NCBI RefSeq assembly: GCF_002217435.1 | Contig: NZ_MUHF01000016.1 | Span: 62,001-126,000, forward strand | Source: Flavobacterium reichenbachii | Lineage (GTDB): Bacteria; Bacteroidota; Bacteroidia; Flavobacteriales; Flavobacteriaceae | Length of the DNA: 64,000 nt | Direction of reading: 5' to 3' | Shown here: positions 1-8,490 of the stretch, one piece after another | Numbering within the stretch: the first letter of the stretch is position 1 | Layout: every line of letters begins with the position of its first letter | Translations under genes and position numbers: made by a program | Notes under the pieces: generated by a model | The model's database searches: none | Told to the model about the DNA's origin: nothing | Seen by the model: the letters and a program-made list of their open reading frames with translations, nothing else

Positions 1-248
1 ACATCCTGTTCATTAAAATAAACGGTATAAGGATCTAAACTTCCGAGCATGCTTTTTATCGCCTTGTCCATCAAATCTCCCGGATTAGTGTCATCAACAT
101 AATTCGTATTTACAGCTTTGAACAAAGTCGTAAAGATTTCGATTTGCTTGGCTATTTCAAAAAAATCGTCTTTAAAACTAGTTCCGATAAATAAAAATCC
201 AGCTGCAACTGCAGGGATAACAAACTTCTTTTTGAAAAAATCAGCCAT
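1..248 (-). CDS. S41 family C-terminal processing peptidase, N-terminal fragment
   Basis: Only the first 82 codons lie in the window; the gene runs off the left edge. The protein starts MADFFKKKFVIP and has a hydrophobic signal or anchor at residues 8-22. It then has a segment ending in NYVDD...LDPYTVYFNEQD, which is typical of the region before the PDZ domain in tail-specific (Prc/CtpA-type) serine proteases of Bacteroidetes. The Ser/Lys catalytic dyad would lie outside the window, so activity cannot be judged. It lies downstream of rnpA on the same strand with a 116-nt gap. The family call rests on the N-terminal pattern only. Confidence 0.7.
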   Translation of the reverse strand, partial: MADFFKKKFVIPAVAAGFLFIGTSFKDDFFEIAKQIEIFTTLFKAVNTNYVDDTNPGDLMDKAIKSMLGSLDPYTVYFNEQD

Positions 249-364
249 TTTGTAATGATATGTAGATAAATAATGTACTAAAATAAGAATAAATCGTCAA
301 TGTCGATAATTCGCTTCTCCGAATCTTAAGTAATAACTTTTACGCCAGCTATAGAAAAGTATAT

Positions 365-769
365 TTAAGATTCTAAAGTGGTTTCAGAATTTTTTGATTT
401 CTCTGTTTGCTGGAGAAACTTCTCAAACAATTGAATTGTTTTGGTATTAATTTCTTCAAAAGTTAATCTGTCTTTGGTCTGATAAAAAAACATTATAGAA
501 TAAGGCTCTTGCAGATTATCCCACAGCAAATGTTTGTTTAGTCGGTAGGTTTCTCTCAGCACACGCTTAAAATAATTTCGGTCAACAGCCTTTTTAAAAT
601 ATTTCTTAGAAACCGAAACACCCATTTTAATTTTTTCTTCACTTGATGCTTCGGCTGCGCAATAAACCAAGCGTAAAGGATATTTAGACACCGATTTTCC
701 TTCAGAAAAAAGTAAACCAATTGTTGTTTTACTTTTAAGTCTTTCGTTTTTTGGGTAAGTAAAGTTCAT
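365..769 (-). CDS. rnpA: ribonuclease P protein component
   Basis: This is the small basic protein subunit of RNase P, which binds the catalytic RNA and helps it remove 5' leaders from pre-tRNAs in the cytoplasm. The 134-residue length fits the family. The conserved basic RNR-type signature is present as AVDRNYFKRVLRETYR at residues 61-76, preceded by GVSVSKKYFKKA, which is the usual central strand and helix. The ATG at 769 is the only reasonable start. It faces away from plsC, so the 126-nt gap to plsC is a divergent promoter region. Confidence 0.95.
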   Translation of the reverse strand: MNFTYPKNERLKSKTTIGLLFSEGKSVSKYPLRLVYCAAEASSEEKIKMGVSVSKKYFKKAVDRNYFKRVLRETYRLNKHLLWDNLQEPYSIMFFYQTKDRLTFEEINTKTIQLFEKFLQQTEKSKNSETTLES

Positions 770-895
770 TTAATTCAGAAAAAAGTTGCAAATTTATAGG
801 ACAAAGGTACAATTAAACCAGAAAAACGGTTATTGTTTTTAATTATAATAGGGCTAAAGATATATTTATTACTTTTGGCCTTTAATTTTTCAAGC

Positions 896-1636
896 ATGCA
901 AAAGATAATTTCATATCCGATATCTGTAATTTACTATTTATGTTTTGGATTTTGTTTGGCGATTTTTCACCCTATTCAATGGGTCTGCCTAAATCTTTTT
1001 GGTTATCAGGCTCACAAAAAGAGTGTTGACTATTTAAATTTTTTTCTTTTAAGATGTACTAATCTTGTCGGAACAACTTACAAAATAGAAAACCGGGAAA
1101 CTATTCCTGTCGGAGTTCCCTTGATTTTTGTTTCTAATCATCAAAGTATGTACGATATCATAGCAATGATTTGGTACTTTAGACGTTTTCATTGTAAATT
1201 TGTAAGTAAGAAAGAGTTAGGAAGCGGTATTCCAAGTGTTTCTTTCAATTTGAGACATGGAGGATCAGTGCTTATTGACCGTAAAGATCCAAAACAAGCT
1301 ATTCCAGTAATCAAAGGCTTATCTGAATATATTGAAAAGAATACCAGATCTGCGGTGATTTTTCCAGAAGGAACCAGAAGTAAAACTGGTAAACCAAAAG
1401 AATTTGCTCAAAGCGGTTTAAAAATTTTATGCAAATATGCGCCAAGTGCGTACATTGTGCCGGTGAGTATTAATAATTCCTGGAAAATGGTGAGATACGG
1501 AATGTTTCCTGTTGGCTTGGGCAATCGCCTTAGCTTTACAGTTCATAAAGCTTTGGCTGTAAAAGATTATGATTTTGTCGAATTAATGGCAATTACAGAA
1601 AAAGCAATTGTAGAAGGAGTAAATGAATATAAATAG
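896..1636 (+). CDS. plsC: 1-acyl-sn-glycerol-3-phosphate acyltransferase (PlsC family)
   Basis: The protein is predicted to transfer an acyl chain from acyl-ACP or acyl-CoA to lysophosphatidic acid, giving phosphatidic acid at the inner membrane. With the ATG at 896 it has 246 residues, normal for PlsC. An upstream in-frame TTG at 833 would add a second hydrophobic stretch but is a less likely start. A membrane segment covers residues 5-35. The catalytic HX4D motif is NHQSMYD at 81-87, and the acyl-acceptor motif FPEGTRS is at 156-162. It is followed 52 nt later by an acyl-ACP desaturase on the same strand, a plausible small lipid operon. Confidence 0.9.
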   Translation: MQKIISYPISVIYYLCFGFCLAIFHPIQWVCLNLFGYQAHKKSVDYLNFFLLRCTNLVGTTYKIENRETIPVGVPLIFVSNHQSMYDIIAMIWYFRRFHCKFVSKKELGSGIPSVSFNLRHGGSVLIDRKDPKQAIPVIKGLSEYIEKNTRSAVIFPEGTRSKTGKPKEFAQSGLKILCKYAPSAYIVPVSINNSWKMVRYGMFPVGLGNRLSFTVHKALAVKDYDFVELMAITEKAIVEGVNEYK

Positions 1637-1688
1637 ATTTTTGTTTTTAGCAGCGCTAATCACTAAAGTCCCAAATCTAAAATGAATA

Positions 1689-2681
1689 ATGTCTATAAAA
1701 AACATTAGATTAGAAGTAATGCAGTTTTTGGAAAAAAACGTGGATACCTTCGTTGAACAGTATTTAATTCCAGTAGAGAAAATTTGGCAGCCTACAGATT
1801 TTTTACCTAATTCTCAAGGAGAGAATTTCTTTGAAGAGGTAAAAGAATTAAGAGAAATTGCCAAAGAATTACCATATGATTTCTGGGTTACGCTTGTAGG
1901 TGATACCATTACCGAAGAAGCTTTGCCAACCTATGAATCTTGGTTAATGGATGTAGAAGGTGTAAATCAGGTAGAAGATGGTGGAAACGGTTGGTCTAAA
2001 TGGATTCGTCAATGGACAGGTGAAGAAAACCGCCACGGAGATTTACTAAATAAATACTTGTATTTGTCTGGTCGTGTAAATATGCGTGAAGTCGAAATGA
2101 CAACACAGCATTTGATTAACGACGGTTTTGATATTGGAACTGGATCTGATCCATACAAAAATTTTGTATATACCAGTTTTCAGGAATTAGCAACTTACGT
2201 TTCGCACAATAGAGTAGCTCAGATCGCAAAGAAATTTGGTGATAATAAGTTGTCTAAAATGTGTAAAATGATTGCGGGTGACGAAATGCGCCACCACCAT
2301 GCTTACAGCGAATTTGTAACTAGAATTTTTCAGGTTGATCCAAGCGAAATGATGTTGGCTTTTCAATATATGATGAAACAGAAAATCGTTATGCCGGCTC
2401 ATTTCCTAAGAGAATCTGGTCAAAAAATAAGTACTGCATTTGAACAATTTTCTGATTCAGCACAGCGTATAGGAGTTTATACAGCCAACGATTATGTAGA
2501 CATTATGCAGAAATTGATGGATAAATGGGAAATTGATAAAATTTCTAATTTGACAGACGAAGCCGAAAAAGCGCGTGATTATTTAATGAAATTGCCAGCT
2601 CGTATGGCAAGAATTTCTGAGCGTTTGGTTATTCCTCAAGAATCTCACATTTTCAAATGGGTTGAACCTGCAAGATTATAA
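1689..2681 (+). CDS. acyl-[acyl-carrier-protein] desaturase
   Basis: This is a soluble di-iron fatty acid desaturase of the ferritin-like plant stearoyl-ACP type, predicted to insert a cis double bond into acyl-ACP using O2 and ferredoxin. The 330 residues match the bacterial DesA-like family. The two iron-binding ExxH motifs are visible as EENRHG at 112-117 and DEMRHH at 198-203, with further carboxylate candidates at E83 and E166. Its position right after plsC supports a role in membrane unsaturation. Two hairpins follow the stop codon. Confidence 0.92.
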   Translation: MSIKNIRLEVMQFLEKNVDTFVEQYLIPVEKIWQPTDFLPNSQGENFFEEVKELREIAKELPYDFWVTLVGDTITEEALPTYESWLMDVEGVNQVEDGGNGWSKWIRQWTGEENRHGDLLNKYLYLSGRVNMREVEMTTQHLINDGFDIGTGSDPYKNFVYTSFQELATYVSHNRVAQIAKKFGDNKLSKMCKMIAGDEMRHHHAYSEFVTRIFQVDPSEMMLAFQYMMKQKIVMPAHFLRESGQKISTAFEQFSDSAQRIGVYTANDYVDIMQKLMDKWEIDKISNLTDEAEKARDYLMKLPARMARISERLVIPQESHIFKWVEPARL

Positions 2682-2697
2682 TTAGTAGAAAAAACGA

Positions 2698-2720
2698 TAA
2701 ACGCAACAAAACTGCGTTTA
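2698..2720 (+). terminator. short hairpin after the desaturase gene
   Basis: An inverted repeat with arms TAAACGCA and TGCGTTTA and a 7-nt loop lies 17 nt after the desaturase stop codon. It is followed by an A/T-rich tract but no clean T-run, so it may be a weak terminator or a 3'-end stabiliser working with the larger hairpin just downstream. Confidence 0.5.
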
Positions 2721-2733
2721 AGTTTTAAAAAAT

Positions 2734-2778
2734 AAATGTTGATTGAAAAAGCTGATAAATCTTTGACAATCAACATTT
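2734..2778 (+). terminator. probable intrinsic terminator
   Basis: A perfect 12-bp stem (AAATGTTGATTG paired with CAATCAACATTT) with a 21-nt loop is followed by a T-rich stretch. It lies 52 nt after the desaturase stop and 135 nt before the HD hydrolase gene. It probably ends the plsC-desaturase transcript. Confidence 0.65.
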
Positions 2779-2912
2779 TTATTTTTATCAAATTTTAACA
2801 ATTTTGTTAATGCAACTTTGTTCTGCTCTAATTTTTGATTTAAAATTGAAGTACTTTTAGAAAATTTAAGAAAGATTTTGTTTTAAAATCTGTTCCAAAT
2901 AAAAAATATTTA

Positions 2913-3566
2913 ATGAATAATACAGAATTAATAAACGCTGCAATTGCTTTTGTAAAAGAAAAACTAAATGATGCTGAAGGCGGACACGATTGGTTTCATA
3001 TTGAACGTGTGTACAAAAATTCACTTTTAATTGCCAAGGATACCGATTGTGATTTAACAGTGGTACAATTAGGCGCATTGCTTCATGATATTGCAGACAG
3101 CAAATTTCATAACGGAGATGAAACGATAGGGCCAAAAACTGCTCGTTTATTTCTGGAATCCAAAAATGTCTCAGAAGATATTATTGATCATGTAATAAAG
3201 ATTATCGAGAATATATCTTATAAAGGAGGCAATTTTGAGAAAAAGTTTACTTCTTTAGAATTAGATATTGTTCAGGACGCCGATCGTTTAGATGCGATTG
3301 GAGCAATTGGCGTTGCAAGAGCTTTTAATTACGGAGGTTTTAAAAACCGCTCTTTATATAATCCTGAAATTGCTCCAGTCACTACAATGACAAAAGAAGA
3401 GTACAAAAGCAATAATGCCCCAACGATAAATCATTTTTATGAAAAACTTTTGCTTTTAAAAGACAAAATGAATACCGAAACTGGAAAACAAATTGCAGCA
3501 GAAAGACATCGCTTTATGGAATCTTTTCTCGCGCAGTTTTACGCAGAGTGGGAAGGGATTAAGTAG
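2913..3566 (+). CDS. HD-domain phosphohydrolase
   Basis: This is a predicted metal-dependent phosphohydrolase of the HD superfamily, resembling the short YedJ-type proteins; the substrate is unknown. The 217 residues form a single HD domain. The first metal-binding His residues are in GHDWFH (25 and 29), the HD pair is at 58-59 in LLHDIAD, and the distal Asp is in QDADRLDA (121-128). The gene is monocistronic, between a terminator upstream and a large bidirectional hairpin downstream. The fold assignment is firm; the cellular role is not. Confidence 0.88.
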   Translation: MNNTELINAAIAFVKEKLNDAEGGHDWFHIERVYKNSLLIAKDTDCDLTVVQLGALLHDIADSKFHNGDETIGPKTARLFLESKNVSEDIIDHVIKIIENISYKGGNFEKKFTSLELDIVQDADRLDAIGAIGVARAFNYGGFKNRSLYNPEIAPVTTMTKEEYKSNNAPTINHFYEKLLLLKDKMNTETGKQIAAERHRFMESFLAQFYAEWEGIK

Positions 3567-3567
3567 A

Positions 3568-3620
3568 AACACTTCAGTATTCGGATTGATGATTGTTATC
3601 AATCCGAATAGTGAAGTGTT
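3568..3620. terminator. bidirectional hairpin between convergent genes
   Basis: A long, nearly perfect inverted repeat has outer arms AACACTTC and GAAGTGTT and inner arms TATTCGGATTGAT and ATCAATCCGAATA around a 7-nt loop. It begins 1 nt after the HD-hydrolase stop codon and ends 11 nt before the stop of the opposing DUF4349 gene. It can therefore terminate transcription from both sides. Confidence 0.85.
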
Positions 3621-3630
3621 CTAAAATATA

Positions 3631-4512
3631 TTACTCGTTAAGCTTGTTGTTTACAGCAGTTATGATTTTTAGTTTGTCAACTATTAAAAGTAAAACAAAG
3701 ATTAACGTAGAAAGAAACAGCGAAGTAATTACAAGTATCGCAAAATATTTTATGGTCCATTCAAACGCGACTTTTGTTCTGTGAATAAAACTTATGCTTT
3801 TTTCTGTGGCTCCTTCATACATAGAAAACCGTACAGTACAGAATTCATTTTCGGTGTTAAAATTTCCAAGTTCAACTCCCAATCCCTGCAATTGTTCTTC
3901 AACTTCTAAAATTTTGTTATTCAGCGAAATAAAATCAGCAATCTGCCCTCCTTTAGATTTTAGTTCGATGAGAGACTGAAGCATTTTTTCTATCGAAATC
4001 TTTTTAGCATTCAGTTGACGGTATTCGTTTGTTTTGTCAACTTTTGTAATTTCAGTGTCCTTAAGCATTCCAATTTTTTGGAGTTCAAGATAGAAATTCT
4101 CAAATTTTGCAGGATTTATTCCAATCAGCAGATGAATCTGTCTGTTGCCTTTTTGTCCCAGGTTTTGTTCGTACTGAATAATAGCGTTGTACGATTTTGT
4201 TTTTGCCTTGATAAGATTTTCATCTTTATCAAATTCAGATGTCTTTGATTTGATTGAAGCGGTTTTTTCAAATTTTTGACTCGATGCCATGTTTGATGCA
4301 GCCTGAATATCTCCTTTGACTGCGATTTTTTCTGACGCATAATTTTTTCGTAAATTGTCTATACTTCCAAAAAAATTATCACTGTAATCGTTACGCGAAG
4401 ATGCATCGGCTGCGACATAACCATAAAGAATTCTGAATGCAAATAATAAAATAAAAAGTCCCGCAGACCATTTACTTAATTTCCAAAATCGTGATCTGAA
4501 GTTTTTTGCCAT
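3631..4512 (-). CDS. DUF4349 domain-containing membrane protein
   Basis: This 293-residue protein of unknown function has the DUF4349 layout. An N-terminal membrane segment at about 14-33 is followed by an extracytoplasmic region with the characteristic YEQNLG and QIHLLIGINPAKFENFYLEL stretch. A coiled-coil heptad region follows (about 160-205, ending NKILEVEEQLQGL), then a beta strand, then a C-terminal membrane segment at about 255-280. The start at 4512 is an ATG and the next upstream gene is far away. No partner is visible nearby. A role in envelope stress or anchoring has been guessed for the family but nothing here proves it. Confidence 0.75.
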   Translation of the reverse strand: MAKNFRSRFWKLSKWSAGLFILLFAFRILYGYVAADASSRNDYSDNFFGSIDNLRKNYASEKIAVKGDIQAASNMASSQKFEKTASIKSKTSEFDKDENLIKAKTKSYNAIIQYEQNLGQKGNRQIHLLIGINPAKFENFYLELQKIGMLKDTEITKVDKTNEYRQLNAKKISIEKMLQSLIELKSKGGQIADFISLNNKILEVEEQLQGLGVELGNFNTENEFCTVRFSMYEGATEKSISFIHRTKVAFEWTIKYFAILVITSLFLSTLIFVLLLIVDKLKIITAVNNKLNE

Positions 4513-4800
4513 TTGTGTAAGTTATTAGATTTAGTTGTTTTTTGAATCGCATCGAAAATAGCTAATTTTAAACTCATACAAGTAATTATGCATAAAAAAA
4601 ATAACAGAGTTTTTACTACTAAATCAAAACAGATTAGTATTGAAGTGGAAATGTTTTTTTTAATATTATAAAAGAAAAAATTTCTTTAAATATAAAAACA
4701 AACTTAAGGAAATCGTTTATGGAAACGTTTCTTTCTCAATTTTGCTAAGATTAGAAGGGAGTGAAATATAGACAGTTTAATTGTAAAGATTTCCTTTTGT

Positions 4801-4923
4801 TTATTGATGTTGTTTCAAAGAAAAGTAAACAATTATAGTTGCACACATAAAGCCTAAAAAAAACCATAGTAGTCTGGCAACTCTATTGTCTCTAATTATC
4901 TCTGTTCTTTCTGAGTTTTTCAT
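4801..4923 (-). CDS. possible 40-residue single-pass membrane protein
   Basis: A short open frame begins MKNSERTEIIRDNRVARLLW and continues with a hydrophobic segment (about 19-34) and a short polar tail. A charged head of about 18 residues followed by one membrane helix is a believable small membrane protein. The 500-nt gap it sits in, between feo and the DUF4349 gene, otherwise has no gene. No homologue is recognised and there is no clear ribosome binding site, so it may not be expressed. The rest of the gap (4513-4800 and 4924-5015) shows nothing but AT-rich sequence. Confidence 0.35.
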   Translation of the reverse strand: MKNSERTEIIRDNRVARLLWFFLGFMCATIIVYFSLKQHQ

Positions 4924-5015
4924 GTCTTTAGCTTTAGAAATTAATGGCTTAAAATTATAGACATAATCGCACTGAAAGTTCCTGTATAGGTTTTTTTTAT
5001 GTTAGAATAAGGCAA

Positions 5016-5138
5016 TTAACTGCATCCGCAATCTCCGTCGCCGCAGTTTTTTTTCTTTTTAGATTTCCAAAAGAATTTTTTGATCAAAAAACCTATGGCA
5101 AACGCTAAAATAGCAAAGGCGGTAATTTCTTGTATCAT
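5016..5138 (-). CDS. FeoB-associated Cys-rich membrane protein
   Basis: This 40-residue protein has one N-terminal membrane helix (about residues 4-19), a lysine-rich linker (KSKKKK) and a Cys-rich tail, NCGDGDCGCS, with Cys at 32, 37 and 39. That is the signature of the small FeoB-associated proteins, thought to assist ferrous iron import much as FeoC does in enterobacteria. It starts 7 nt after the feoB stop codon on the same strand, so it is the last gene of the feoA-feoB operon. It is too short for routine gene calling. The family match is by pattern and position. Confidence 0.85.
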   Translation of the reverse strand: MIQEITAFAILAFAIGFLIKKFFWKSKKKKNCGDGDCGCS

Positions 5139-5145
5139 AATAGTT

Positions 5146-7245
5146 TTATTTTAAAATTTGGAAAGCGATTAGTGCCGCAAAATAGGCAAGGGCGCTCATG
5201 AAAACTAACTGCATTGCAGGCCATTTCCAGGAATTGGTTTCTTTTTTGGTAATAGCAAGCGTACTGGCGCACTGCATGGCAAAAGCATAAAATAAAAGCA
5301 GCGAAATTCCAGAAGCAAAATTAAAAATCTTTTCGCCTGTTGCCGGATTAACTTCCTGCTTCATTTTGCTTTTTATCGTGGCTTCATTGTCGCTGTCTCC
5401 CACGCTGTAAATTGTCGCCAATGTTCCAACAAAAACCTCACGTGCAGCAAACGAACTAATTAATGCAATTCCTATTTTCCAGTCATAACCTAAAGGTTCG
5501 ATTGCGGGTTCGATTGCTCTTCCCATTAATCCGATATACGAATTTTCTAATTTTTGAGAATTTACCTCATTTTCAAAATCAATTTCGTTTAAGGGCTTTT
5601 CTGCTGTTCTTTCTTTTACGATGGCTTCTGCTTCGTTAAAATCCTTTCCGGGTCCGTAAGAAGCCAAAAACCATAAAATAACAGATATTGCCAGAATGAT
5701 TTTACCAGCTCCCACAACAAATGCTTTGGTTTTTTCAACAACATTGATTCCAACGTTTTTAAAAAGCGGTAATTTATAACTTGGCATTTCGACAACAAAA
5801 TACGTTTTGGTATTTAATTTTAGAACTTTATTTAAAACGTAAGCAGAAATAATCGCCGCAACAAATCCTAAAACATACAAAAACATTAACGTTAAGCCTT
5901 GAAGATTTAAGATTCCGAAGATTCTTTTGCTCGGAATTACCAGCGAAATAATAATCGCATAAACAGGTAATCTGGCAGAACAAGTAGTAAAAGGTGTTAC
6001 AAGAATAGTAATGAGACGTTCTTTCCAATTTTCGATATTTCGAGTGGCCATAATAGCCGGGATTGCACAAGCAGTTCCAGAGATCAGAGGTACAACGCTT
6101 TTTCCTGAAAGTCCGAATCTGCGCATGATTTTATCCATTAAAAATACCACACGGCTCATATAACCGCTTTCTTCCAGGATAGAAATAAACAAAAACAGGA
6201 ATGCGATCTGCGGAATAAAGATTATAACCCCGCCAATTCCCGGAATTATTCCCTGTGAAATTAAATCTGTTAAAATCCCGCTCGGAAGCGCAGAGGATGC
6301 CCAGCTGCTTAAAGATGCAAATGTGCTGTCAATAAAGTCCATTGGTATTGTAGACCAAGAAAATATGGACTGAAAAATGATAAACAAAATCGCAAAGAAT
6401 ATTACATAACCCCAGACTTTATGAGTTAAAACACGATCTATTTTTGCTCTAACGTCTTTCGCCATTGAGGCATCTACTTTTAAGCCTCCTTTTAGAACCT
6501 CATTAATAAATTGATAACGCTTTATGGTTTCTTGCTGCTGCAGTCGTTTTAGTTCTGAATGTGATTTTGTGAAAGTGCTTCGAATTTCATTTCGATCCAG
6601 ATTAGAAAAATTAACATCCTGCGTGATTACAAGCCATAATTTATACAACAATTGATTCGGAAAAGCATGCTGCAGTTTTTCAAAATATTCAGAATCGATT
6701 ACAGATGCATTTAAGCAAGATTCATTAGGAACAGTTTTATAAGAAACGATTAGTTCTTTTAATTCTTCAATTCCATGACCTTTTCGAGAACTTACCAGCG
6801 CTATTTTAGTTTTAAGTTTTTCTTCAAGATAAGGAATATCAATTGTAATTCCTTTACTTTCCATACGGTCCGCCATATTAATGACTAATATCGTTGGTAT
6901 TTCAAGGTCTTTTATTTGAGTGTAAATCAGTAAATTCCTTTTCAGGTTTTCAACATCCGTTACCACAACAGCAACATCCGGATATAATTTATCGTTTTTA
7001 TTTAGCAAAAGTTCGATAACCACACTTTCATCCATAGAACTGGCATTTAAGCTGTATGTTCCGGGTAAATCTAAAATGTTTGCTTTTATGTTGTGCGGTA
7101 ATTTACAGAACCCGATTTTTTTCTCAACCGTAATTCCGGGATAATTCCCCACTTGCTGATTAAGTCCTGTAAGCTGATTAAAAACAGAAGTTTTTCCGGT
7201 ATTTGGATTCCCGATAAGGGCAACATTGATATTCTGAAGGCTCAT
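5146..7245 (-). CDS. feoB: ferrous iron transporter FeoB
   Basis: This is the Fe2+ permease of the inner membrane, with a cytosolic GTPase domain that gates transport. The 699 residues give the standard layout. A G domain has the P-loop GNPNTGKTS at 12-20 and the G3 motif DLPGTYS near residue 58, followed by a helical spacer. The membrane domain begins near residue 280 and contains the two Gate-like repeats (for example EESGYMSR, and GTACAIPAIMATR with its conserved Cys). Its ATG overlaps the feoA stop by 1 nt, so the two are translationally coupled. Confidence 0.97.
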   Translation of the reverse strand: MSLQNINVALIGNPNTGKTSVFNQLTGLNQQVGNYPGITVEKKIGFCKLPHNIKANILDLPGTYSLNASSMDESVVIELLLNKNDKLYPDVAVVVTDVENLKRNLLIYTQIKDLEIPTILVINMADRMESKGITIDIPYLEEKLKTKIALVSSRKGHGIEELKELIVSYKTVPNESCLNASVIDSEYFEKLQHAFPNQLLYKLWLVITQDVNFSNLDRNEIRSTFTKSHSELKRLQQQETIKRYQFINEVLKGGLKVDASMAKDVRAKIDRVLTHKVWGYVIFFAILFIIFQSIFSWSTIPMDFIDSTFASLSSWASSALPSGILTDLISQGIIPGIGGVIIFIPQIAFLFLFISILEESGYMSRVVFLMDKIMRRFGLSGKSVVPLISGTACAIPAIMATRNIENWKERLITILVTPFTTCSARLPVYAIIISLVIPSKRIFGILNLQGLTLMFLYVLGFVAAIISAYVLNKVLKLNTKTYFVVEMPSYKLPLFKNVGINVVEKTKAFVVGAGKIILAISVILWFLASYGPGKDFNEAEAIVKERTAEKPLNEIDFENEVNSQKLENSYIGLMGRAIEPAIEPLGYDWKIGIALISSFAAREVFVGTLATIYSVGDSDNEATIKSKMKQEVNPATGEKIFNFASGISLLLFYAFAMQCASTLAITKKETNSWKWPAMQLVFMSALAYFAALIAFQILK

Positions 7246-7484
7246 TACAAATTGTTTTTGATAAGTTCAACTTCAATTTCACGAGCGGTTTCTATTCTAA
7301 TAGCAACATGAGAACCATTAATATCTAAATACAAAGGATCCCCAAAAGGAGCAATTTGCAGTAATTCTACCTCGTTGCCCGGCAAACAACCCATTTCTAA
7401 TAACTTGAGAGGAATAAGATCGATATCAAAATCTTTGATAATGGCTTTATCGCCTTTTTTTAGAGTATGGATAGTATTTTGCAA
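7245..7484 (-). CDS. feoA: ferrous iron transport protein FeoA
   Basis: FeoA is a small SH3-like cytosolic protein that acts with FeoB in ferrous iron uptake. The 79 residues contain the usual LKKGDKAIIKDFD start and the LLEMGCLPGNEVELL core. No in-frame ATG exists between the upstream stop (7488-7490) and the domain, so the start is a TTG at 7484. Upstream on this strand there is a TATTTTTG-like -7 element and two direct copies of AATCTAAAT, which could be an iron-responsive site, but this is only a guess. Confidence 0.93.
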   Translation of the reverse strand: MQNTIHTLKKGDKAIIKDFDIDLIPLKLLEMGCLPGNEVELLQIAPFGDPLYLDINGSHVAIRIETAREIEVELIKNNL

Positions 7485-7587
7485 AGCTTATTTAGATTGA
7501 ATTTAGATTGCAAAAATAGGTAATTATTCTATATATAATGGCATATAATACGACAGCAAATGCTAAATGTTTCTAAAAATAAGGCTT

Positions 7588-8253
7588 TTATTCTTGAGAT
7601 AAGAAATCAATGTCTTCCAGAAGACGTTTGATTTCGTCTTTATTAGTGCCGTCATAAAATCCTCTAACACGTCTTTTTTGATCGACCAAAACAAAATTTT
7701 CGGTATGAACCATATCATAAAGCTGATCTGGGCTTCCCAATTTTACAGCCAGATAAGATTTTCTGGCCATAGTGTAAATCTGTTTTTTATCGCCGGTAAC
7801 CAAATTCCATTTACTGTCTACAACTCCATATTTTACTGCATAAGCTTTTAAAACAGAAACACTGTCTACTTCTGGAAAAACCGTGTGAGAAAGCAGCAGA
7901 ACTTTTGGATTATTTAAAACTGCCTTTTGAACCTCAGACAGATTGGTTGACATTTTTGGACAGATCGAACCGCAGGTAGTAAAGAAAAAATCTGCCACAT
8001 AAATTTTCCCTTCGTAATTTTTCTGAGTAATTGTATCTCCATTTTGATTTACAAATGAAAAATCTGCAATCGTATGATATTTACTTTTATATTGAATTGT
8101 ACTGTCTACCAATTCTGGATTTACATCGGCTGGATTGTAAATTGGCAGTGTTTTTTGTGGTTTTAAAGCAGCATAAAATAAAGAGATAGTGACTGCCGAA
8201 AATATAATTAAAACAATAAAAAATTTGCGGTATTTGTAAAGTAACGATTTCAT
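7588..8253 (-). CDS. SCO1/SenC family copper chaperone
   Basis: This is a thioredoxin-fold protein predicted to deliver copper to the CuA site of cytochrome c oxidase or to act as a thiol reductase in the periplasm. With the ATG at 8253 (preferred over an upstream alternative at 8286) it has 221 residues. An N-terminal membrane anchor covers about 10-30. The copper ligands are intact: the CxxxC motif FFFTTCGSICPKM with Cys94 and Cys98, and His183 in MVHTENFVLVD. It stands alone between feoA and the M13 peptidase. No oxidase genes are in the window. Confidence 0.92.
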   Translation of the reverse strand: MKSLLYKYRKFFIVLIIFSAVTISLFYAALKPQKTLPIYNPADVNPELVDSTIQYKSKYHTIADFSFVNQNGDTITQKNYEGKIYVADFFFTTCGSICPKMSTNLSEVQKAVLNNPKVLLLSHTVFPEVDSVSVLKAYAVKYGVVDSKWNLVTGDKKQIYTMARKSYLAVKLGSPDQLYDMVHTENFVLVDQKRRVRGFYDGTNKDEIKRLLEDIDFLSQE

Positions 8254-8490
8254 AAACAAAATTTGGCGCAAAAATACAAAAACCACTTTTTAAAATCTTG
8301 TTTACACATTTATTTAACGATCATTACCTTGAATCTAAATTTCAATAGGATCAAATTCAATAATAATTTTCTTATTTGTTGTTTTTGAAAGAAAATATTG
8401 ATAATTTATTGTTAAATATTGTCGAAATTTTAACACAAAATTAGAAATAATAACAATATGTTTGTCTTTTACCTAAAACAATAAACTATT

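Noticed and set aside
2187..2402. Minus-strand frame inside the acyl-ACP desaturase gene
   Set aside because: It lies wholly inside a well-identified gene on the other strand and has no domain match.
7490..7520. Possible iron box upstream of feoA (two direct AATCTAAAT words)
   Set aside because: The words are direct, not inverted, so they do not match TTTAGA-N4-TCTAAA; no second feature supports them. Mentioned only in the feoA entry.
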